Origin: Fibrobacterota bacterium
GTDB taxonomy: Bacteria > Fibrobacterota > Chitinivibrionia > Chitinivibrionales > JANQEN01
Assembly: GCA_030619215.1 (NCBI GenBank)
Contig: JAUXBV010000089.1
Location: 1-9,077, forward strand
Reading direction: 5' to 3'
DNA: 9,077 nt
In this document: in pieces, positions 1 through 6,275 of the stretch
Numbering within the stretch: the first letter of the stretch is position 1
Layout of the letters: each line of letters begins with the position of its first letter
The notes under the pieces: model-generated
What the model saw: only the letters and a program-made list of their open reading frames with translations
Told to the model about the DNA's origin: nothing
Database searches by the model: none
Translations under genes and position numbers: made by a program

Positions 1-2
1 CT

Positions 3-1217
3 GCGAAACGTTTTATGATAAAACATGGTTTTGCAGACCTGAAGCAGAGCAGGGAAGAACAACTGGTAGAGGGATTAACAGGTGAGTATAAAGGCGATCT
101 TCTATATCCATTGAAACCTTTGGCATTTCATCCGGTAGACAAACTGAAAAATGTACTCCTCATTGTTATTGATGATATGCGTGCGGATGTTTTGAAAGAA
201 GATTTGTCGCCGCGTATTATGAAGTTTGCTGATTCATCTGTTGTGTTTGAAAATCATTTCAGTGGCGGGAACTCCACACGCATGGGTATATTCTCGTTGT
301 TTTACGGTTTGCCAAGCACCTACTGGCAATACTTTGAATCAGTAAAGCGCGCGCCTGTGCTTATGGATGCATTCATGGAAAATAGTTATCAGCTCGGAAT
401 ATTCAGCAGTTCGCCCCTGTATGCTCCCGCAAATATCGATTGTACCGTATTTTCCAAAGTCCGTAACTTGAGAATGAAGACGGAGGTTCCGGGGAAGAAG
501 CGTGCATTTGCAAACGATTCTGCAATTACTGATGAATGGAAAGGGTGGCTGGATAAGAGAGATACAACGAATCTGTTTTTTGGCTTTCTTTTTTATGATG
601 CTATTTGTTCTAAAAGTATCCCTCCTTTATATGAGCATATGGTCAGGGAACAACCTTATGATACTAAAATGGAGAAAAGAATAAATAGGTACAAAGCTTC
701 CCTTGATTATGTTGATTCGCTGGTGGGCATTGTTCTTGAAGATTTACAAAACAGAAACCTTTCGGACGAGACAATCGTTATCATAACATCAGATCACGGC
801 GAGGAGTTTGACGAGAATAAACTTGGCTATAAGGGGCACGGATCAGCCTACAGCAATTATCAGCTTCATGTACCTCTTGTTGTAAACTGGCCGAATAAGG
901 AGCCATGCAGGGTAGGGAAGCGAACCTCCCATAATGACATTACTGCAACGTTAATGAGTGACCTGTTTGGCTGCAAAAACCCGCCATCTGATTACTGTTC
1001 GGGCAGTAGCCTCTTTTCAGATGTACAGTGGGAGTGGCTTATTGTGGGCAGCTACTATAACTTTGCGGTTGTGGAACCCGGGCAGGTGACCGTTCAGTAT
1101 CCGGGAGGATTTTATGAGCTGCGGGATAGGGATTACCGTATAATTACCAAACCGCAATTGAATCTTAAAGCCCTTACTCTTGCGTTTAATGAAGTGGGAA
1201 GGTTTTTTGGGAAGTAA
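3..1217 (+). CDS. YejM/PbgA-like alkaline-phosphatase-superfamily protein, C-terminal periplasmic domain (5'-truncated by window edge)
   Basis: The reading frame is open to the left edge, so the ATG at 15 is probably internal and the N-terminal membrane domain typical of YejM/PbgA lies outside the window. Numbering from that ATG, the visible part begins with a linker (YPLKPLAF, 31-38), then the hydrolase core: LLIVIDD (48-54, metal-ligand aspartates), SGGNSTRMGIFSLFYG (83-98, nucleophile region with S87/T88), TSDHGEEF (258-265) and GHG (274-276). The order and the C-terminal pattern (SHNDITATLM, SDYCSGSSLF, final QLNL...GRFFGK) match what I remember of E. coli YejM, a cardiolipin-binding regulator of LPS synthesis. 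Unlike E. coli YejM, where the DHG site is degenerate, the metal site here looks intact, so a sulfatase- or phosphoethanolamine-transferase-like activity is possible. The stop is 3 bases before the yidC-like ATG, so the two are probably co-transcribed. A generic sulfatase label is the alternative. Confidence 0.82.
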   Translation, partial: AKRFMIKHGFADLKQSREEQLVEGLTGEYKGDLLYPLKPLAFHPVDKLKNVLLIVIDDMRADVLKEDLSPRIMKFADSSVVFENHFSGGNSTRMGIFSLFYGLPSTYWQYFESVKRAPVLMDAFMENSYQLGIFSSSPLYAPANIDCTVFSKVRNLRMKTEVPGKKRAFANDSAITDEWKGWLDKRDTTNLFFGFLFYDAICSKSIPPLYEHMVREQPYDTKMEKRINRYKASLDYVDSLVGIVLEDLQNRNLSDETIVIITSDHGEEFDENKLGYKGHGSAYSNYQLHVPLVVNWPNKEPCRVGKRTSHNDITATLMSDLFGCKNPPSDYCSGSSLFSDVQWEWLIVGSYYNFAVVEPGQVTVQYPGGFYELRDRDYRIITKPQLNLKALTLAFNEVGRFFGK

Positions 1218-1220
1218 GGT

Positions 1221-2768
1221 ATGAAAGTAAAATCTTTTATTTCTGCAATAGTAAAAAGTTTAATTATTACAATTACATGTGTAAATATTTACGCAGACAC
1301 CGATGAAAACCCTCTTTCTGTAGAAACGGATAAATTGTTAATAAAATTTTCTAATACAGGTGCGGACCCGGTACAATTGATATCATACTACCCGTCAAAA
1401 GCTTCTTCTCAGACTGCCTCTGCTTTTAGTAATCCGGTTGATCCTGCGATTATACGGTTTATTATCAGCGATGATCCTGAATTGAATATACGGCTGAGTG
1501 AATTAAAGTATACTATTGACCGGGAAGAAAACGGCCAATCAATCGTTGTGCGGTTTACCTCGGAACATCTTGAAGAAGCAGTTTACTTTGAGAGGATATA
1601 TAAAATATCCAAACAGAGTTATCTGATCGAGGTTGTATTCAGGATTTGTGGTGAAGATTCGGAGAGGTTTGCAAAGAGCCATAATTTTAAAATAGCAACA
1701 GGGCATGGCAAAAGCTTTATGCCGAAGAGTTTCCCGGGTTTTTCCGGTTCAATGGAGAGGCTGAGACGGATTTATTTAAATGAAGGCAAGGTAGATAACC
1801 TGTATAAATTTTCGGAAAAGAATCAATCGGACACTTTGAAAGAAGATCAATGGGCAGGTTTTCGAAACCGCTTCTGGGCATTCTTGATTCAGCCAAAAGG
1901 GTTCAATGTTTTACTAAAGCAAGGCAAAGAAACTGCCCATAATGAAATGTATTTCAATTTACCTGCTCAACAGGATGAATTTTCATTTTGCATATATGCA
2001 GGCCCGATTGATTATTCAGAACTTAAGAACAAAGCCCCCGGCTTGAGTAAATTAATTTTTACCCATTTGTGGTTCTGGATGCGATGGCTGTGTTTTGGCT
2101 TGCTTTTTCTGCTGAATTTTCTTATTCGATTGGCCGGAAATCACGGCATTGCTATTATTTTTCTTTCGGTAAGTGTGAAAATTATTATGCTGCCGCTTGT
2201 AAAAGTTGCTGAAAAGTGGCAGGAGGAGGTAAACGAGAAAAAATCCAGGCTCCAGCCTTTTATTGATGAGATCAAAGTGAAATATAAGGGAGAAGAGCAA
2301 AACAGGCGAATCCTGGAACTTCACAAACAACACAACATCAGCCCGCTGTTTACGCTCAAGAGCCTGTTCAGCGCTTTGATACAAATACCGTTTTTTATTG
2401 CAGCGTATGATATGCTCAGCGAGAGCATTGCTTTACGTGGAGTAAGGTTTCTCTGGATTGAAGATCTTTCCCTGCCTGATCGTCTCTTACAGCTTCCGTT
2501 TTACATACCGTTTTTAGGAGAACATTTGAATTTACTGCCTTTTCTGATGACTGGGATAACTTTACTAACTTCATGGTATTTTCAAGACGCCTCGCTATCA
2601 AAAAGCCTGCTTAAAAAACAGAAGAGAAATCTCTACATTATGGCAGTACTGTTTTTTATCCTTTTTTACACGTTTCCCGCAGGGATGGTATTGTACTGGA
2701 CAACAAACAATTTTTTTTCGCTGATTAAAACTTTAAAAAGGGATAAACGCCCTGGATTCTTAAAATAA
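1221..2768 (+). CDS. yidC: YidC/Oxa1-family membrane protein insertase (possible second YidC)
   Basis: A 515-residue protein, slightly shorter than E. coli YidC (548). Order: N-terminal hydrophobic segment (about 6-22) ending in NIYA, which resembles a signal-peptidase site; a periplasmic beta domain (about 30-275); then the conserved insertase core. Core segments: hydrophobic or amphipathic helix 283-303, TM2 about 308-327, cytoplasmic charged hairpin 328-375, TM3 about 376-398, TM4 about 436-453, TM5/TM6 about 471-502 with FPAGMVLYWTTNNFFSL (485-501), the YidC C-terminal signature. The family inserts and folds inner-membrane proteins, alone or with SecYEG. In the motif IIFLSVSVKIIMLPL the position that is Arg in E. 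coli (R366) and Bacillus is Lys320. It starts 3 bases after the YejM-like stop, with a weak purine-rich ribosome site inside that gene's end. The usual rnpA/mnmE neighbours are not next to it, which suggests a paralogue rather than the housekeeping copy; this is inference. Confidence 0.9.
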   Translation: MKVKSFISAIVKSLIITITCVNIYADTDENPLSVETDKLLIKFSNTGADPVQLISYYPSKASSQTASAFSNPVDPAIIRFIISDDPELNIRLSELKYTIDREENGQSIVVRFTSEHLEEAVYFERIYKISKQSYLIEVVFRICGEDSERFAKSHNFKIATGHGKSFMPKSFPGFSGSMERLRRIYLNEGKVDNLYKFSEKNQSDTLKEDQWAGFRNRFWAFLIQPKGFNVLLKQGKETAHNEMYFNLPAQQDEFSFCIYAGPIDYSELKNKAPGLSKLIFTHLWFWMRWLCFGLLFLLNFLIRLAGNHGIAIIFLSVSVKIIMLPLVKVAEKWQEEVNEKKSRLQPFIDEIKVKYKGEEQNRRILELHKQHNISPLFTLKSLFSALIQIPFFIAAYDMLSESIALRGVRFLWIEDLSLPDRLLQLPFYIPFLGEHLNLLPFLMTGITLLTSWYFQDASLSKSLLKKQKRNLYIMAVLFFILFYTFPAGMVLYWTTNNFFSLIKTLKRDKRPGFLK

Positions 2769-2808
2769 AGATATATATTTTATAACAGCATCCCCTCCAT
2801 TTTAATTA

Positions 2809-2841
2809 CCCTGAATTATACTTTCAGAGGTGAATATTTTT
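2809..2841 (+). terminator. Weak candidate terminator after the yidC-like gene
   Basis: A 7-base-pair stem (2809-2815 with 2823-2830, one bulged A at 2828) closes a 7-base loop and is followed by a T-rich run at 2837-2841. It lies about 40 bases past the stop. The stem is short and includes several A-T pairs, so this is only a possible terminator. Confidence 0.22.
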
Positions 2842-2874
2842 CCTTATTATTTAACTACTTTCGTTGTTTATTGC

Positions 2875-2904
2875 TTGCAGTAAAGAGATGATTTCGAGTA
2901 TATT
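2875..2904 (+). promoter_or_regulatory. Possible sigma70-type promoter for the serine/glycine operon
   Basis: TTGCAG (2875-2880) and TATATT (2899-2904) are separated by 18 bases, an acceptable spacing, and lie about 120 bases upstream of the DUF1015 start inside the only sizeable intergenic gap. Because the gap is very A+T-rich, such matches arise easily by chance. I saw no convincing riboswitch fold or operator in 2769-3021. Confidence 0.22.
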
Positions 2905-3008
2905 TGTATGCCGTTACATGGTGAAATGTTAAATATTAAAGCAATTTCCTGTGTAAAATTTATTGTTATTCGTTTATTTAATTATAAGTGTTTATTTATG
3001 ATTTGATG

Positions 3009-3016
3009 AAAGGGGA
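3009..3016 (+). promoter_or_regulatory. Ribosome binding site of the DUF1015 gene
   Basis: AAAGGGGA ends 5 bases before the ATG at 3022. It supports that start, which also gives the expected DUF1015 N-terminus with the PPYDV motif close to the beginning. Confidence 0.6.
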
Positions 3017-3021
3017 TTGTT

Positions 3022-4257
3022 ATGGCAGATATTCGACCTTTTAGAGGAATTAGGCCAAAACCGGAGTTAGTGCAAAAAGTGGCATCCCCGCCCTATGATG
3101 TGCTTAACTCCAAAGAGGCGAAAGAGCTCGCCAAAGATAATCCCTACAGTTATTTACGGGTTGTGAAAGCGGAGATCAATTTTGATACTGATATAGACTC
3201 ACACAGCGAAGAGGTCTATCAGAAGAGCGCAGAGGTGTTACAGGGTTTTATACGGGATGGTGTACTTATTCAGGATGAGACACCCTGTTTTTATATCTAT
3301 GAAATTACTATGGGCAGCCATACCCAGCGGGGGCTGATGGTTGGGGCGAGTGTTGATGAATATGAAAAGGGGCTGATTAAAAAACACGAGTTTACCAGGC
3401 GGGACAAGGAAGACGACCGCGCTCACCACGTTGAAGTCCTGAATGCAAACACGGGCCCCGTTATGTTATCATACCACGCAGATAGTGATATCGATGCTCA
3501 TCTTGATAAAATATGCACTGCCGGCGAACCGGCCTATAGCTTTACTGCCCACGACGGTATTAAACATGTCATGTGGGTTGCTTCAAATCCTGAAGATGTC
3601 GAACGTATACGGAAGAATTTTCAGAATGTCGAAGCAATGTACGTTGCTGACGGGCATCACCGAACTGCAGCGGCATTCCGGGTTCGTAACGCGAAAAGGG
3701 ATAAAAATCCCTCTCATACCGGCGCAGAAGCGTATAACCACTTTCTTTCGGTAGTATTTCCGGACAACCAGCTTCAGATTTTGGGGTATTACAGGGCGGT
3801 AAAGGACCTTAATAACCTGAGTCCGGAAGAATTTTTAAATAAATTGTCGGAATATTTTAAAGTTTCGGAGACCGCGGACCCGACACCGGCCCAAGCTGGC
3901 CATTTTACAATGATTCTGGACGGCAAATGGTACAGCCTTTTTGCGAAAGAAGGTTCATACCCCGCTGACGACCCGGTACTGAGCCTGGATGTATCCATTC
4001 TTCAGAAGAACCTTTTAGAGCCCGTTCTGAATTTATTCGATATCAGGACTAATGCAAGAATAGATTTTATCGGAGGTATTCGCGGGACAAAGGAGCTTGA
4101 AAAAAGGTGTAATGAAGATATGCGCGTAGCTTTTGCTCTCTACCCGACCAGTATTGCGCAGCTAATGAACGTTGCTGACAGCGGTGAAGTAATGCCGCCA
4201 AAATCAACGTGGTTTGAGCCAAAATTACGTTCGGGTATGGTAACTCGTAGCTTATAA
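3022..4257 (+). CDS. DUF1015 family protein, candidate serine kinase-like step of serine metabolism
   Basis: A 411-residue soluble protein without signal peptide or membrane segment, full length for DUF1015. Diagnostic motifs: RPFRGIRPKP (5-14), ASPPYDVL (21-28), KKHEFTR (120-126), YVADGHHRTAAA (207-218), and the C-terminal MPPKSTWFEPKLRSG (391-405). The biochemical role of DUF1015 is not settled as far as I know. DGHHR resembles the active-site signature of the ParB/sulfiredoxin-like fold used by free serine kinases such as archaeal SerK. The gene leads an operon with serA (37-base gap) and serC, and that pairing recurs in anaerobes in my memory of annotated genomes. No SerB phosphatase is present here, so interconversion of phosphoserine and serine by this protein is an attractive hypothesis. 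Family assignment is firm; the function is inference. Confidence 0.9.
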   Translation: MADIRPFRGIRPKPELVQKVASPPYDVLNSKEAKELAKDNPYSYLRVVKAEINFDTDIDSHSEEVYQKSAEVLQGFIRDGVLIQDETPCFYIYEITMGSHTQRGLMVGASVDEYEKGLIKKHEFTRRDKEDDRAHHVEVLNANTGPVMLSYHADSDIDAHLDKICTAGEPAYSFTAHDGIKHVMWVASNPEDVERIRKNFQNVEAMYVADGHHRTAAAFRVRNAKRDKNPSHTGAEAYNHFLSVVFPDNQLQILGYYRAVKDLNNLSPEEFLNKLSEYFKVSETADPTPAQAGHFTMILDGKWYSLFAKEGSYPADDPVLSLDVSILQKNLLEPVLNLFDIRTNARIDFIGGIRGTKELEKRCNEDMRVAFALYPTSIAQLMNVADSGEVMPPKSTWFEPKLRSGMVTRSL

Positions 4258-4283
4258 ATGTTTCACAAATAAACAATAAACAA

Positions 4284-4289
4284 AGGAGG
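4284..4289 (+). promoter_or_regulatory. Ribosome binding site deciding the GTG start of serA
   Basis: A perfect AGGAGG lies 5 bases before the GTG at 4295. The next residues (LILISDAF) form the first beta strand of the dehydrogenase fold, so GTG is the real start although it is not ATG. Confidence 0.85.
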
Positions 4290-4294
4290 ATAAG

Positions 4295-5182
4295 GTGTTA
4301 ATACTTATTTCTGACGCTTTTGATCCGTCACTCACGGAAAAACTTTCACAATTCGGAGATGTAACAGACGATAAAAACAGACTGGCAGAAGCGGATGTCG
4401 TACTTGTACGGAGTAAAACAAAATGTACAAAAGAGTACATAGATGAAGCAGCTAACCTGAAACTTATTATCAGGGGCGGTGTTGGTACCGACAATATTGA
4501 CAAAGAGCATGCCGCAAGCAAAAATATTATAGTACGCAACACCCCAAAAGCTTCGTCAATTGCCGTGGCTGAGATTGCTTTTGCATTGATGATAGCGGTG
4601 CCGAACCGAATCGTGGAAGCTCATACAAGTATGGCAAAAGGCGAATGGATAAAGAAAGAGTTAAAGAGAACCGAGCTTTTTGGAAAAACACTCTGCCTTG
4701 TAGGTGTCGGCAATATCGGAACGGAAGTCGCTAAACGGGCACTGGCTTTCGGCATGAAAGTCAAAGCGTACGACAAGTTCATTGACAAGTCTGAATATGC
4801 CGAATTAAAGGCTACCCTTGAAGACGCACTTGCGGATGCGGACTATGTCTCGCTGCATACGCCTCTGACGGATGAGACCCGCGGCATGATCAACGCAAAG
4901 ACCATCGGTTGCATGAAAGACGGGGCTGTGTTGGTTAATACAGGGCGCGGCGCTTGTGTTAATGCCGAAGATACGGCAGAGGCCTTGAATAGCGGTAAGC
5001 TCAGGGCATACGCGACTGACGTGTGGCCTTCCGATCCACCACCTGATGACTACCCGATTTTAAAGGCGCCCAACGTTGTTATGACACCGCATCTTGGTGC
5101 CAGCAGCAAAGAAAACCTGTTAAGAATAGGCGAAGAAGTAGTTGCCATCATTACTGAAACTAAAGAAGGAGGACAATTATGA
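4295..5182 (+). CDS. serA: D-3-phosphoglycerate dehydrogenase, short form without ACT domain
   Basis: Oxidises 3-phosphoglycerate to 3-phosphohydroxypyruvate with NAD+, the first step of the phosphorylated serine pathway, in the cytoplasm. The 295-residue protein has the D-2-hydroxyacid dehydrogenase layout: substrate domain including GGVGTDNID (61-69), nucleotide domain with GVGNIG (137-142) and Asp160 at the end of the second strand (NAD rather than NADP preference), and the catalytic region TGRGA (Arg218) and TPHLGAS (His266). It stops where the catalytic domains end, so the C-terminal ACT/ASB regulatory domains of long SerA enzymes are absent and serine feedback through ACT is not expected. 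Odd point: the catalytic Glu normally seen in DVxxxEP is Asp247 (DVWPSDP). It sits between the DUF1015 gene and serC and overlaps the latter by 4 bases. A related 2-hydroxyacid dehydrogenase is the alternative, but the serC linkage argues for SerA. Confidence 0.9.
   Translation: MLILISDAFDPSLTEKLSQFGDVTDDKNRLAEADVVLVRSKTKCTKEYIDEAANLKLIIRGGVGTDNIDKEHAASKNIIVRNTPKASSIAVAEIAFALMIAVPNRIVEAHTSMAKGEWIKKELKRTELFGKTLCLVGVGNIGTEVAKRALAFGMKVKAYDKFIDKSEYAELKATLEDALADADYVSLHTPLTDETRGMINAKTIGCMKDGAVLVNTGRGACVNAEDTAEALNSGKLRAYATDVWPSDPPPDDYPILKAPNVVMTPHLGASSKENLLRIGEEVVAIITETKEGGQL
5167..5172 (+). promoter_or_regulatory. Ribosome binding site of serC inside the 3' end of serA
   Basis: AGGAGG, encoding part of the serA tail (EGGQL), lies 6 bases before the serC ATG at 5179. 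With the ATGA overlap this suggests translational coupling of SerA and SerC. Confidence 0.8.
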
Positions 5183-6264
5183 GCCGAAAAATTAATTTCT
5201 ATGCGGGCCCTTCCACGCTTCCCCTGCCGGTGCTGGAGCAGATAAGGGACGAGATGGTTGATTATCAGGGAATGGGGCTTTCTCTCATTGAGACAAGCCA
5301 CAGAAGCAAAGAGTATGACGAGGTGCATAACGGTGCAGTTGCGCTTATCAAGGAACTGCTCGCCGTGCCTGACAACTATAAAATACTGTTTCTTGGCGGA
5401 GGCGCAACGCTTCAGTTTTCGATGATCCCGCTCAATTTCCTCGGAGAAGGTCAGTCCTGTGATTTCACCCTTACCGGTTCATGGGCAAAGAAGGCTTTTG
5501 TGGATTCAAAGAAGCATGGAACGGTAAATGTACTATTCGACGGCGCCGAGTCTAATTTTACAAAAATCCCGGATGCATCTTCATTGAATATAACACCTAA
5601 TGCTGCATATTTACACATTACCAGCAATGAGACGATTCAGGGTACCGAGTGGCATAACTTTCCCGACGCCGGTGATGTTCCATTGATTGCAGATATGTCA
5701 AGTGACATTATGAGCCGTCCCCTGCCGATCGGGAAGTTTGGAATGATCTATGCGGGCGCTCAGAAGAACTTAGGTCCTGCTGGAGTGGCAATTGTGATCC
5801 TTAGAGAGGATCTACTTGAGCGTTGCCCTGACACGTTAACAGCCTACCTTAATTACAAGACGCATGCGGATAAAAACTCCCTTTACAATACTCCGCCGGT
5901 ATTCTCCATATATGCTGTAAAACTTGTATTGGAATGGGTTAAAGCACAGGGCGGATTAAGCGCAATGGCAGAACGGGCGCAGAAAAAATCTTCAATGCTT
6001 TATGACACAATGGCACAGAGCAATGGGTACTATTCCTGCCCTGTTGACGAGTCAGGCCGTTCAAAAATGAATGTGGTGTTCAGGCTTCCCAGTGAAGATC
6101 TTGAAAAGAAGTTCATTGAAGAGGCTAAGAATGAAGGAATGATCGGACTTAAAGGGCACAGGAGTGTTGGCGGCTGTCGTGCATCTATCTATAATGCTAT
6201 GCCTGTTGAAGGTGTTGAAAAAATCGCCGCCTTTATGAGAAAATTTGCGGAAGTTAACCAATAA
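5179..6264 (+). CDS. serC: Phosphoserine aminotransferase
   Basis: PLP enzyme that transaminates 3-phosphohydroxypyruvate with glutamate to give O-phosphoserine and 2-oxoglutarate, second step of serine synthesis; homologues also act in pyridoxal phosphate synthesis. The 361-residue length is typical of the SerC family. Visible signatures: NFYAGPSTLP (6-15), SHRSKEY (40-46), FLGGGATLQF (71-80), ADMSSD (171-176, with the PLP-ring aspartate), the PLP-lysine motif YAGAQKNLGPAG (191-202, Lys196), and GHRSVGGCRASIYNAMP (326-342), the phosphate-binding C-terminal signature. The start overlaps the serA stop as ATGA and has its own strong ribosome site, so the two are almost certainly one operon. No key residue appears to be missing. 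Confidence 0.97.
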   Translation: MSRKINFYAGPSTLPLPVLEQIRDEMVDYQGMGLSLIETSHRSKEYDEVHNGAVALIKELLAVPDNYKILFLGGGATLQFSMIPLNFLGEGQSCDFTLTGSWAKKAFVDSKKHGTVNVLFDGAESNFTKIPDASSLNITPNAAYLHITSNETIQGTEWHNFPDAGDVPLIADMSSDIMSRPLPIGKFGMIYAGAQKNLGPAGVAIVILREDLLERCPDTLTAYLNYKTHADKNSLYNTPPVFSIYAVKLVLEWVKAQGGLSAMAERAQKKSSMLYDTMAQSNGYYSCPVDESGRSKMNVVFRLPSEDLEKKFIEEAKNEGMIGLKGHRSVGGCRASIYNAMPVEGVEKIAAFMRKFAEVNQ

Positions 6265-6275
6265 GAGTATTTATT

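Noticed and set aside
1260..1283. Possible lipoprotein box (TITC, Cys20) in the YidC N-terminus
   Set aside because: Thr at -1 and -3 does not fit the usual L-[AS]-[GA]-C pattern, so lipidation is unlikely.
2769..3021. Search for a glycine or serine riboswitch before the operon
   Set aside because: The gap is A+T-rich with only short weak stems; I did not recognise the conserved core of a glycine riboswitch or any other known class.
4258..4272. Tiny ATG frame (MFHK) between the DUF1015 gene and serA
   Set aside because: Only four codons with no ribosome site or regulatory context; probably chance.
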